The position numbers were made by a program, and so were the translations under genes. Positions 14,578 to 22,265 of a stretch of DNA of 48,752 nucleotides are shown here, piece after piece. Source of the stretch: Erysipelotrichales bacterium (GTDB lineage: Bacteria > Bacillota_I > Bacilli_A > Erysipelotrichales > Erysipelotrichaceae). A model generated the notes under the pieces. The model was not told the origin of the DNA. It saw only the letters and a program-made list of their open reading frames with translations, and did no database searches. Location of the stretch: NCBI GenBank assembly GCA_910576855.1, contig CAJTJP010000024.1:1-48752 (forward strand), in the 5' to 3' direction. The first letter of the stretch is position 1, and every line of letters starts with the position of its first letter.

Positions 14578-16233
14578 ATGTTATCAGAAATATATGTAAA
14601 GGATTTTGTATTGATCGACAATGTGAATTTGCCGTTTTGCGAAGGCATGTCCGCCTTTACCGGAGAAACAGGTGCCGGTAAATCGCTTTTGATTGATGCA
14701 ATCGGTATCTTATGCGGCGATCGTATCAATACGGCTATGATCAAACAGGGGAAAGAGCGTGCCGTTATCGAAGGGGTGTTTGAAATATCACCGACACATC
14801 CGCTTACGGCGCTTTTAAACTCGGAGGGCTATGAGCTTGAGGAGAATACCTTGATTGTTCAGCGCAGTTTTGGAATCGACGGGAAAAGCAGTGCTAAGCT
14901 GAATCATCGCACGACAACGGTTTCCTTTATTCGTAAGGTGCTTTCCTCATTGATTGATATTCATTCCCAACATGACTCACAGTATTTATTGAATCCGCGA
15001 TATCATTTGCAGCTGTTAGATAATTATTGCGGCGAAGCTTTACTTTTGAAGCAGGTAGAGGAAGCGTTTGAGCATTATAATCAAATTGCGGTAAAGCTGC
15101 AGGAGGCACTGGAAAGTGATTATAATGAAGATGATTTGGAATTTTTGACTTATCAGCTCAATGAAATCGATGAAGCTGATATCAAAGAGAATGAATTAAA
15201 CGAATTAGAGGAGGAACAACGCCGCTTCAGTGCGTTTGAAAAAATATCAAGTGCGCTGCATCAATGCACAGCGCTTTTGAATAATGACAGCGGGGCGAAT
15301 CCGGCTGTTTATGAGGCGGCACGTTTATTAGAACTGATTGATGAAGACGAAGTCATTGTCGCGGCTCATGATAAGCTCTTGGAAATCTATTATGCACTGG
15401 AGGATCAATATCAAGTGCTTTATCAGTATATGGATGCAATGGAATATGATGAACAGCGTGTAAATGCAGTGAATGAGCGCATTTTTCAAATTAGAAAAAT
15501 ATTGCGAAAATACGGCGGAGATGTCGCTACAGTTATTGAAAAAAGATCGGATTTGGAACAGAAAATCGATCAGATTCTGCATCGTAGTGATTATATCAAA
15601 AAACAGGAGGCGCTGAAAAAAGTAGCCTATGATAAATTTTATCAGGCAGCCGAGAATCTGCATGAGCTACGCGTAAAAAAGGCAAAGATCTTGGAGCAGC
15701 AAATCGTTTCACAGCTTCGCGATCTGCATTTGGAACATGCACAGTTTCACGTGCAAATACATACGCATGAAGGCAATCGACAGGGAATTGATCAAGTACA
15801 GTTTTTGATTTCCATGAATAAGGGGGAAGCACTGCGAGCGCTCCAGACAACGGCTTCGGGCGGAGAACTGTCGCGTTTGATGTTAGGCTTAAAGACTATT
15901 TTCAGTCGTTTACAGGGAATCGAAACGATCATCTTCGATGAAATCGATACCGGAGTCAGCGGCAGCGTTGCCTTTGCGATCGGTAAAAAGATGCAACAGT
16001 TAAGTAAGGATACACAGGTTTTCTGTGTCACCCATCTTTCTCAAGTCGCAGCGTGTGCCGATCATCATTTCTTGGTTGAGAAAAGCCAAGATGATCAAGG
16101 AACAACGACCGCAATTCGTGAATTGTCAAATGAGGAGCGAGTTGAACAGCTTGCGCTGATTGCGAGTGATTCTACATCCGAGCACGCATTATCAGCGGCA
16201 CGTGAGCTGTTGACAAAGGCTCAGTCAAAATAG
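14578..16233 (+). CDS. recN: DNA repair protein RecN
   Basis: SMC-like ATPase that gathers broken DNA ends for recombination repair. The 551-residue protein has Walker A GETGAGKSLLIDAIGILCG near residue 25-45, a long coiled-coil middle (about 150-390), the ABC signature TTASGGELSRLMLGLK and Walker B ETIIFDEIDTGVSG, then VTHLSQVAACADHHF. All ATPase motifs are intact. It follows tlyA by 4 bp with GAGGTGAG as RBS, so it belongs to the nusB-recN transcript. Confidence 0.97.
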   Translation: MLSEIYVKDFVLIDNVNLPFCEGMSAFTGETGAGKSLLIDAIGILCGDRINTAMIKQGKERAVIEGVFEISPTHPLTALLNSEGYELEENTLIVQRSFGIDGKSSAKLNHRTTTVSFIRKVLSSLIDIHSQHDSQYLLNPRYHLQLLDNYCGEALLLKQVEEAFEHYNQIAVKLQEALESDYNEDDLEFLTYQLNEIDEADIKENELNELEEEQRRFSAFEKISSALHQCTALLNNDSGANPAVYEAARLLELIDEDEVIVAAHDKLLEIYYALEDQYQVLYQYMDAMEYDEQRVNAVNERIFQIRKILRKYGGDVATVIEKRSDLEQKIDQILHRSDYIKKQEALKKVAYDKFYQAAENLHELRVKKAKILEQQIVSQLRDLHLEHAQFHVQIHTHEGNRQGIDQVQFLISMNKGEALRALQTTASGGELSRLMLGLKTIFSRLQGIETIIFDEIDTGVSGSVAFAIGKKMQQLSKDTQVFCVTHLSQVAACADHHFLVEKSQDDQGTTTAIRELSNEERVEQLALIASDSTSEHALSAARELLTKAQSK

Positions 16234-16294
16234 GTAAAATTTAACGAAATTATTTTAGCAATATCGGACATACTAACATGCAGGAGGTGTTAGA

Positions 16295-17296
16295 ATGTTC
16301 AAAAAGCTGCTGCCGTTAGCTCTGGTCTTTGCGTTGGCCTCACCGATCGCGGTAAAGGCTGAGGATGAGCTGTATTTGGGCGGCGATTCTATAGGCATTG
16401 AGGTACGCTATGACGGCGTTGTGATCAGCGGTACCTATGCGATTCAAACAAGCGACGGTCTTTATGACCCTAAGGATAACGGAATTGAAATCGGTGATCG
16501 CATTGTCGCAGTCAACAATCAGAAAATCAGTACGATGAATGACCTATATGTCGCATTATCCGCTTATCAACAGCCGCAGAATCAAATAAAGCTGAGCGTT
16601 GTTCGTAATCATAAAACGATACAGGTCGATATGATCACCAGATACAATCAAGCGCAAAAGAATTTTCAAAGCGGCTTGTATATCAAGGATAAAATTACCG
16701 GAGTCGGTACCTTGACCTTCTATGATCCCGCACATAAGACCTTCGGTGCATTGGGGCATGAAATCATGGACAGCGATCTAAAGGAAATCGCCGATGTGAG
16801 TCAAGGTTCGATTTATCCCGCAACGGTAACATCAATTACGAAGGCACAAGAAAATCTTGCCGGTGAAAAGCATGCAACGATTTTTTATGATAATGAAATC
16901 GCTGAGGTTTCGCAAAATACACCGATCGGGATTTACGGAACGTATGATGAATTATTTAATGAAAATGCGAAAAAGCTGGAATGGGCAACGCAGGATGAAA
17001 TTCATACCGGTGAGGCTGAAATCTATACGGTATTGAACGGTGATGAAGTCAAGCCGTATAAAATCAAGATTACCAAGCTTCATAAACAAAAGAATATCGA
17101 TCGTAAGGGGATTGAATTCACAATAACCGATGAAGCACTGTTAAAACAGACAAACGGAGTCATTCAAGGTATGAGCGGTTCTCCGATCGTTCAAGACGGG
17201 AAAATTATAGGAGCTATTACACATGTGATTACCTCAAATCCGCATAAGGGATATGGAGTCTATATTGAATGGATGCTGAAGCAGGCGAATAAATAA
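16295..17296 (+). CDS. spoIVB: SpoIVB serine peptidase
   Basis: Forespore-secreted S55 protease that triggers sigma-K activation by cutting SpoIVFA. The 333-residue product has a signal/anchor segment (5-22), a PDZ domain (about 30-115; D-N-G-I-E-I-G-D-R-I-V-A-V-N-N), and the peptidase domain with FGALGHEIMDSD (His 155) and GVIQGMSGSPIVQDGKIIGAITHV (Ser 294 in GMSGS). It is shorter than the roughly 425-residue Bacillus protein but keeps both catalytic motifs. RBS AGGAGGTG is strong. A CATACTA at about 16268 resembles a sigma-F/G -10 box, as expected for a forespore gene. In Bacillus and Clostridium spo0A follows; here it is 22 kb away. Confidence 0.93.
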   Translation: MFKKLLPLALVFALASPIAVKAEDELYLGGDSIGIEVRYDGVVISGTYAIQTSDGLYDPKDNGIEIGDRIVAVNNQKISTMNDLYVALSAYQQPQNQIKLSVVRNHKTIQVDMITRYNQAQKNFQSGLYIKDKITGVGTLTFYDPAHKTFGALGHEIMDSDLKEIADVSQGSIYPATVTSITKAQENLAGEKHATIFYDNEIAEVSQNTPIGIYGTYDELFNENAKKLEWATQDEIHTGEAEIYTVLNGDEVKPYKIKITKLHKQKNIDRKGIEFTITDEALLKQTNGVIQGMSGSPIVQDGKIIGAITHVITSNPHKGYGVYIEWMLKQANK

Positions 17297-17344
17297 TTTG
17301 ATAGTTTGTTTGTTATTTATAGGCAGTATACATGCATATTTGAT

Positions 17345-17386
17345 AAACAGGTATGATGATGGATTCATCTTATGCCTGTTTTTTTC
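17345..17386 (+). terminator. Intrinsic terminator of spoIVB
   Basis: AAACAGG-T-ATGATGA pairs with TCATCTTAT-GCCTGTTT, imperfect but long, followed by a run of T. Confidence 0.75.
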
Positions 17387-17612
17387 TATTTGATTTATAA
17401 AAAATCTGATGAAAAACGGATTGATTTTATCTAAAGTTCCTCAATATCTATTCAAAAGATATAGTATATTGAAATCAATTCATTTGAGAAAGTATCAGTT
17501 AACGCTGCGTAACAATCAATATTTTTATATCCCAAAATTCACTTGTTTACAACGCTTAGGATATAAAAAATTCTTCGATTATGATATAATTTAACTTATG
17601 AAGGAGTTTACT
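17387..17612. other. Non-coding region between spoIVB terminator and the DUF2779 gene
   Basis: A 61-codon frame (17409-17594) exists but lacks an RBS, is AT-rich like intergenic DNA and runs through a TATAAT at about 17585, so I do not call it. The TATAAT may serve the next gene. Confidence 0.4.
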
Positions 17613-19124
17613 ATGCATTTATCGGATATAAGAAATTATGAACGCTGTCTGCGACTGTCATGGCTGGAATATCATCAGCCGAAAAAAACATTTCCTATGG
17701 TTTATTATAATGAAAATATAGTATCTTTAGTAAAAGAATATTTTCATTTGAGCGATTTTTATGAGGGAAGTGTAGGTGATGAAGCACAAAAGGCATTATC
17801 GGCAATGAGACAGTATGATACATTGATCAATGCGCGTTTTTCTCATTGTGATCTAAGAATTCATATACCGTTGATGCTTAGAGCAGAAAGCGGTTGGAAT
17901 CTTTACTTTACCTATGCTTCCTGTTATCCGAGGGAACGACAGGCACAACAGCTGGCAGATAAAATCGCGGTAGCGAAAGCGTGCGGTGTCATCGTAAATG
18001 AGGTTTGGATCATTCACTTAAACGCCGGTTATATTCGCAAACAGGATTTAGATGTTCAAGAACTGCTTGTCGTTACTCCGTATTTATATAATAAACGCAA
18101 TAACGGAATTCATACCGCTATGGATTTGATTGAGAAGCATCAACGCGATGTATTTCAAATCGCAAAGGAAACCGCACAGGTATTAAAGCGAAAATGTGCG
18201 AAGGAGCACTTATCACCAAACTGTTCCAAGGGCTATAAATGCTTGTATTATGATGAATGTATTGCCAAACGTGCCCATGATACATCGGTGCTGTATCTCA
18301 TGCAGTGCACCAAAAAATTCACATTGCTTCATCACGGTGTTACGGATATGAAAGAAATAGACTTTGACACATTGGAGGGGACACGCCTTCAATATGCACA
18401 GATCATGGCGGCAAACGGCAACGGCTTTTACATGGATCGTTTTGCCTTAAGTAACTGGGTCAATCAAAACATCACTTATCCGATCTCTTATTTGGATTTT
18501 GAATGGGAGACCTTTGTATATCCGCCCTATGAGGGAATGAAGCCCTTTGATGTGCTTGTGTTTCAATACTCCCTGCATGTTGAAGAAAGGGAAAATGCAC
18601 CGCTTACTCATGAGGAATTTATCGGAGAAGGGGATTGTCGCATCGAATTTATCGAGCATCTGTTAAAACATATACCGAAAAGAGGAACAGTGCTTGTTTA
18701 TAATATGGAGGGGGCCGAAAAACTTCGCTTGATCCAATTAGGAGAACAATTCCCAAAGTATCAAGCGGAATTAATGCAAATTTGCGAACGCATGGTCGAT
18801 CTTTCCATACCGTTCAGCTCCGGAAGTATTTATGACAGTAAAATGCACGGATATTATTCTTTAAAAAAGCTTGTTGAGGTGTTCTGTCATTTTGATTATC
18901 ACAGCTTGGCGGTTTCACAGGGACTTCAGGCGGCCGAAAGCTGGAGGCTGATGCAGGAGAAAAACGCCGATAAGGAGCGAATCCGCAAGGAGCTGTTTGA
19001 ATATTGCGGCATGGATACGTATTCCGAGTATTTGATATTTCATAAGATCTGTGAGCTGATCCATGCAGAAGCAGGAAGTGAAGCTATCAATCATCAAAAA
19101 AAGCGGTTATACAGTAACGGATGA
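17613..19124 (+). CDS. DUF2779 protein: Cas4/RecB-like domain fused to DEDD-type exonuclease domain
   Basis: A 503-residue protein. The N-terminal part resembles RecB/Cas4-type nucleases with an iron-sulfur clamp: a first cysteine in NYERCLRLSW and a cluster C-x5-C-x4-C in NCSKGYKCLYYDEC. The catalytic E-x-K of the family seems lost (NLYFTYASCYPRE stands where a D...E-x-K pattern is usual), although VNEVWIIHLNAGYIRK is retained. The C-terminal part matches the RNase-H-like exonuclease half: ISYLDFEWETF (D-x-E), VLVYNMEGAEKLRL and ELFEYCGMDTYSEYLI (final Asp). The ATG at 17613 follows AAGGAG, which the earlier ATG at 17598 would swallow. It stands alone between terminators; function unknown, nucleic-acid processing likely. 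Confidence 0.75.
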   Translation: MHLSDIRNYERCLRLSWLEYHQPKKTFPMVYYNENIVSLVKEYFHLSDFYEGSVGDEAQKALSAMRQYDTLINARFSHCDLRIHIPLMLRAESGWNLYFTYASCYPRERQAQQLADKIAVAKACGVIVNEVWIIHLNAGYIRKQDLDVQELLVVTPYLYNKRNNGIHTAMDLIEKHQRDVFQIAKETAQVLKRKCAKEHLSPNCSKGYKCLYYDECIAKRAHDTSVLYLMQCTKKFTLLHHGVTDMKEIDFDTLEGTRLQYAQIMAANGNGFYMDRFALSNWVNQNITYPISYLDFEWETFVYPPYEGMKPFDVLVFQYSLHVEERENAPLTHEEFIGEGDCRIEFIEHLLKHIPKRGTVLVYNMEGAEKLRLIQLGEQFPKYQAELMQICERMVDLSIPFSSGSIYDSKMHGYYSLKKLVEVFCHFDYHSLAVSQGLQAAESWRLMQEKNADKERIRKELFEYCGMDTYSEYLIFHKICELIHAEAGSEAINHQKKRLYSNG

Positions 19125-19130
19125 AAACGC

Positions 19131-19161
19131 TTGACTTGGAGTTAGCTTTAAGTGCTATACT
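19131..19161 (+). promoter_or_regulatory. MerR-type promoter/operator with 19-bp spacer
   Basis: TTGACT (19131-19136) and TATACT (19156-19161) are 19 bp apart, the over-long spacer typical of MerR-controlled promoters. The spacer region holds an imperfect palindrome, CTTGGAGTTAGCTTTAAG. It lies right before the MerR gene, so autoregulation of the whole cluster is likely. Confidence 0.8.
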
Positions 19162-19186
19162 GTAGCGGACGAAAGGAAGTGCTGTA

Positions 19187-19582
19187 ATGCGAATACAAGA
19201 GGTCAGTAAGCTATACGGATTAAGTGCCGATACCCTGCGCTATTATGAGCGAATCAAGCTGATACCGGTCGTACCGAGAAATGCGGGCGGAATCCGTGAT
19301 TATGATGAGGTTTCTTTACAATGGATCGAATTTATCAAATGTATGCGAGGTGCAGGATTGCCGATTGAAAAGCTGATTACCTATGTGGAGCTATATCAAC
19401 AGGGCGATGAAACGATTGATGCCCGCAAGCAGCTTTTGATTGAGGAGCGAGATCATCTGCTTCAGCGTATGAATGAGCTTCAGGCTACATTAGAACGCTT
19501 AAACGAAAAAATTGAGCGCTATGAAAACGGAAATTTGAATTGTAAGCTTCCGGGCTTTGAAAATAATAATGCAGGTGAATAG
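19187..19582 (+). CDS. MerR-family transcriptional regulator
   Basis: A 131-residue regulator. Residues 1-70 form the winged helix: IQEVSKLYGLSADTLRYYERIKLI, then a wing with RNAGGIRDYDEVSLQWIEFIKCMRGAGLPIEKL. Residues 80-118 are a dimerisation coiled coil. There is no metal-binding cysteine pair of the MerR/ZntR type and no large effector domain, so it belongs with the short members that respond to redox or electrophile stress, or to an unknown signal. Its own promoter has the 19-bp spacer these proteins untwist. The next genes (ECF S component, DUF1893, small membrane protein) are tightly coupled and probable targets. Confidence 0.9.
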   Translation: MRIQEVSKLYGLSADTLRYYERIKLIPVVPRNAGGIRDYDEVSLQWIEFIKCMRGAGLPIEKLITYVELYQQGDETIDARKQLLIEERDHLLQRMNELQATLERLNEKIERYENGNLNCKLPGFENNNAGE

Positions 19583-19583
19583 G

Positions 19584-20141
19584 ATGAAAACTAGAAAATT
19601 GACCTTTGCGTCATTGTGTCTTTCCACGGCTTTACTGCTGCCGCAGCTGTTTCATTTATTGGGACTTCAGCAAGCAGGGCAGATTTTTCTGCCGATGCAT
19701 ATACCGGTGCTGCTGTCCGGCCTATTGTTAGGGTGGCACTACGGAGCATTGCTAGGTTTCATGACACCGTTACTGAGTTTTTTGCTCACGGGAATGCCGA
19801 GCGCAGATCGTGTTTTGTTTATGATGGCAGAGCTTGGTGCGTATGGCTTTACTGCCGGAATCTGTTATCAACGACTTTCGCGTAAACATACGATTGTTCA
19901 TGCTTATCTGTCATTAGTCAGCGCAATGACAGCGGGGCGCATCTGTTACGGTCTTGCGATAACTATCGCGGCACTGCTGTCGGATATTCCGTTTGGCGGC
20001 TTTCCGCTTGTATGGACTGCTGTTATTACAGGAATTCCCGGTATTATTACTCAGCTTTTGTTTTTGCCTGCTTTAGTCAGAATCATAGAGAAGGGCGGTT
20101 ATATTCGTGATGCTTTCGCAGTTGAAATCAATTCAAAATAA
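19584..20141 (+). CDS. ECF transporter S component (substrate unknown)
   Basis: A 185-residue integral membrane protein with about six hydrophobic segments, small-residue-rich helices (LSGLLLGWHYGALLGFMTPLLSFLLTGMPS) and the general shape of energy-coupling-factor substrate-binding proteins. It is a vitamin-type S component by shape, with no signature I can tie to one vitamin. No ATPases or T component are nearby, so it would share the cell's common ECF module. ATG at 19584 starts 1 bp after the merR stop with GGTGA upstream. It overlaps the next gene by 32 bp, indicating translational coupling. Confidence 0.75.
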   Translation: MKTRKLTFASLCLSTALLLPQLFHLLGLQQAGQIFLPMHIPVLLSGLLLGWHYGALLGFMTPLLSFLLTGMPSADRVLFMMAELGAYGFTAGICYQRLSRKHTIVHAYLSLVSAMTAGRICYGLAITIAALLSDIPFGGFPLVWTAVITGIPGIITQLLFLPALVRIIEKGGYIRDAFAVEINSK

Positions 20142-20559
20142 CGGCGGTTATACGCTTTGTGCCGGAAAAGACGGCTTTCTGTATGTATCGCATGAGCGCG
20201 GAATCGCTCCGATCATGAAGCAGCTGGAAAAGGATTCTCGTTATTTCAGCGACTGTATCATTGTCGATCGTGTGATCGGTAAGGCTGCCGCAATGCTGTA
20301 TCATCGTTCCCGTGTCGCTTATATACATGCTCGTTTAATGAGTGAAGCCGCATATAACTATCTGAGCGCACATCATATCCCGTTTTCTTATGAAGCATTA
20401 TGTCCCTATATTATCAATCGCACGCAAACGGGGATGTGCCCGATGGAGGAATGTGTAAAGGATACTGAGGACAATGAATCTGCGTATATCGCATTAAAGG
20501 AAAAGCTGTCAAGCCTGCGCTCAAAAGCGCTTGAAAAGGAAGGAAATACATATGAATAA
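20110..20559 (+). CDS. DUF1893 protein
   Basis: A 149-residue soluble protein of the DUF1893 family (TM1506-like, a cytidine-deaminase-like fold). It shows the family pattern: G-G-Y-T-L-C-A-G-K-D, then RGIAPIMKQLEKDSRYFSDC, VDRVIGKAAAMLYH, and a late NRTQTGMCPMEECVKD, with two cysteines in a C-P-M-E-E-C arrangement resembling the P-C-x-x-C of deaminases but lacking a clear His-Ala-Glu. Catalysis is unproven. It sits inside the MerR/ECF cluster, suggesting a role with the imported compound or its derivatives. Confidence 0.8.
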   Translation: MLSQLKSIQNNGGYTLCAGKDGFLYVSHERGIAPIMKQLEKDSRYFSDCIIVDRVIGKAAAMLYHRSRVAYIHARLMSEAAYNYLSAHHIPFSYEALCPYIINRTQTGMCPMEECVKDTEDNESAYIALKEKLSSLRSKALEKEGNTYE

Positions 20560-20776
20560 AGATAAAAAATCAAGCTTTTATATCGCTGTTGCTCTTGTAC
20601 TTATGGTGGAATTTTTAATTTATTATCGCTTTTGCGATTTTCTCTTGACTCATTTATTTTCGTTTTCTTTTCATGCAGAAGGCATTGCCTTTTTCATTAT
20701 TATTTTTATTTATATCGTAATTATCATGCCCTGTACCTTAGTTTTTCTTAACCATCGATTTCATCGGAATAAATAA
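20552..20776 (+). CDS. Small two-helix membrane protein of the ECF/DUF1893 cluster
   Basis: A 74-residue protein with two membrane helices (about 10-32 and 46-66) and a basic tail. ATG at 20552 follows AAGGAAGG and overlaps the DUF1893 stop by 8 bp. Its topology, length and the second-helix pattern Y-x5-P recall the two small membrane proteins at 7097 and 7656, though identity is low. I do not recognise the family. It is the last gene of the MerR cluster, before a strong terminator. Confidence 0.7.
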   Translation: MNKDKKSSFYIAVALVLMVEFLIYYRFCDFLLTHLFSFSFHAEGIAFFIIIFIYIVIIMPCTLVFLNHRFHRNK

Positions 20777-20786
20777 TCAATTAACG

Positions 20787-20818
20787 ATCACATGAGATTT
20801 TGTGCATGTGATTTTTTT
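20787..20818 (+). terminator. Intrinsic terminator of the MerR/ECF cluster
   Basis: ATCACATG and CATGTGAT, a perfect 8-bp stem around a 10-nt loop, followed by seven T. Confidence 0.92.
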
Positions 20819-20897
20819 ATGCTTTTGTTTTTTACCTCTTAGGGATTTGATGAAACACTGCCGTATTCATAAGCATACGATAGAATGAGGTGATAAT

Positions 20898-22127
20898 ATG
20901 GCAAAGCCGATCATAGATGTAAGCCAGTTTAACGGTACGGTAAACTGGGAGCTTGTGAAAAAACAAGTCGACGGAGCAATTATTCGCTGTGGCTACGGCG
21001 GTAATGTTGCGAAACAGGATGATACGCAGTATTTACGCAATGTAAAGGAATGTACGAGATTAAAAATTCCTTTCGGTGTTTATCTGTTTTCTTATGCGCG
21101 AAGCGCTGCGGAGGCAAGAGATGAGGCAGATCATGTACTGCGCTTGGTAAAGGGATGGAATTTAGCACTGCCGATTTATTATGATTTGGAGCGCAGTAAT
21201 TATGTAGGCGATATGTCTGCTGCATTATATACACAGATTGCGAATGCTTTCTGTAAGCGAATTGAGGCGGCAGGCGGATTTGTCGGTATTTATGCGAATT
21301 TGGATTATTGGAACAACAAGCTGATGAATGTGAACGATTATACGCGGTGGCTGGCACAGTGGAGCAGTACGCCGACCTATGATAAGGCATTTAAGCTGTG
21401 GCAGTATACAAGCGATGCGAAGGTAGAGGGAAGCAGTGAGCGAAATGATTTGAGCCGCTATTATGATGATTTCTTAACGATGGCAGGCAAACGAAACTAT
21501 TTCGGCGACGATACGCCCGATCCTAAGCCTGAACCGCCGACAAAGCTGAAATATAAGGTCGGCGATGATGTAAGCTTTCGAGCACTGTATCGCTCCTCTG
21601 ATTCTGCCGTTCCGATTACCGATATTGCGATTCATCGCGGTAAAATCACAAGAGTCATTGAAAAGGCACGAAATCCGTATTTGATCAATGACGGCACCGG
21701 CTGGGTAAATGATGCGGTCATTACGACCAAGCATACGCCGAAAACCTATCAGGTAGGGGACAAGGTTCGCTTTCATGCGTTATATGTCAGCTCTGATGCG
21801 ACTGAGGCAGTAACCGATATCGCAGTTCATCAGGGAACAATTACTAAAATCGTCGCCGATGCACGAAATCCGTATTTGATTAATAACGGTACCGGTTGGG
21901 TAAACAACAGCGTGATTGACGGTTATGCAGAAGACTCCTCGACACTTAAGGTTAAGGATTTGGTAAAGGTCAAGAAAAATGCACCGGATTATCAAGGCAA
22001 TCCGTTAGCGCCGTTTGTATATGATACTGTGTATGAGGTAATGGAAATCAAGGGTGATCGTGTCGTTATCGGAAAAAACAATCAGGTAACTGCCGCTGTT
22101 GCCGCAAAGAATCTGATCAAGGTCTGA
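20898..22127 (+). CDS. GH25 lysozyme with three C-terminal SH3-like repeats
   Basis: A 409-residue muramidase-type protein. Residues 1-190 are GH25: IIDVSQFNGTVNW (first Asp), PFGVYLFSYA, PIYYDLERS (the D-x-E pair), VGIYANLDYW and KLWQYTSDAKV. Then come two close repeats of about 60 residues: Y-K-V-G-D-D-V-S-F-R-A-L-Y ... RNPYLINDGTGWVNDAVI and Y-Q-V-G-D-K-V-R-F-H-A-L-Y ... RNPYLINNGTGWVNNSVI, then a diverged third (LKVKDLVKVKKNAP...NLIKV), likely wall-binding. No signal peptide is present, as in phage endolysins, but no other phage gene is nearby. RBS GAGGTGAT precedes the start. Confidence 0.9.
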   Translation: MAKPIIDVSQFNGTVNWELVKKQVDGAIIRCGYGGNVAKQDDTQYLRNVKECTRLKIPFGVYLFSYARSAAEARDEADHVLRLVKGWNLALPIYYDLERSNYVGDMSAALYTQIANAFCKRIEAAGGFVGIYANLDYWNNKLMNVNDYTRWLAQWSSTPTYDKAFKLWQYTSDAKVEGSSERNDLSRYYDDFLTMAGKRNYFGDDTPDPKPEPPTKLKYKVGDDVSFRALYRSSDSAVPITDIAIHRGKITRVIEKARNPYLINDGTGWVNDAVITTKHTPKTYQVGDKVRFHALYVSSDATEAVTDIAVHQGTITKIVADARNPYLINNGTGWVNNSVIDGYAEDSSTLKVKDLVKVKKNAPDYQGNPLAPFVYDTVYEVMEIKGDRVVIGKNNQVTAAVAAKNLIKV

Positions 22128-22132
22128 AACGC

Positions 22133-22162
22133 AAAGGCATCGTGAAAAACGGTGCTTTTTTT
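22133..22162 (+). terminator. Intrinsic terminator of the lysozyme gene
   Basis: GCATCG pairs with CGGTGC around TGAAAAA, with flanking A and T runs. Confidence 0.75.
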
Positions 22163-22265
22163 ATCTTCCTATCGCTTATTATCCGCATTGATTCGCTTGT
22201 TTTTAGTAAGTGATTGACAAAATAGAGTGAAGCATCACATATACTGAATTGAAATGAGGGATGTT

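Noticed and set aside
17409-17594. 61-codon open frame after spoIVB
   Set aside because: No ribosome binding site, AT-rich like intergenic DNA, and it overlaps a TATAAT just before the DUF2779 gene.
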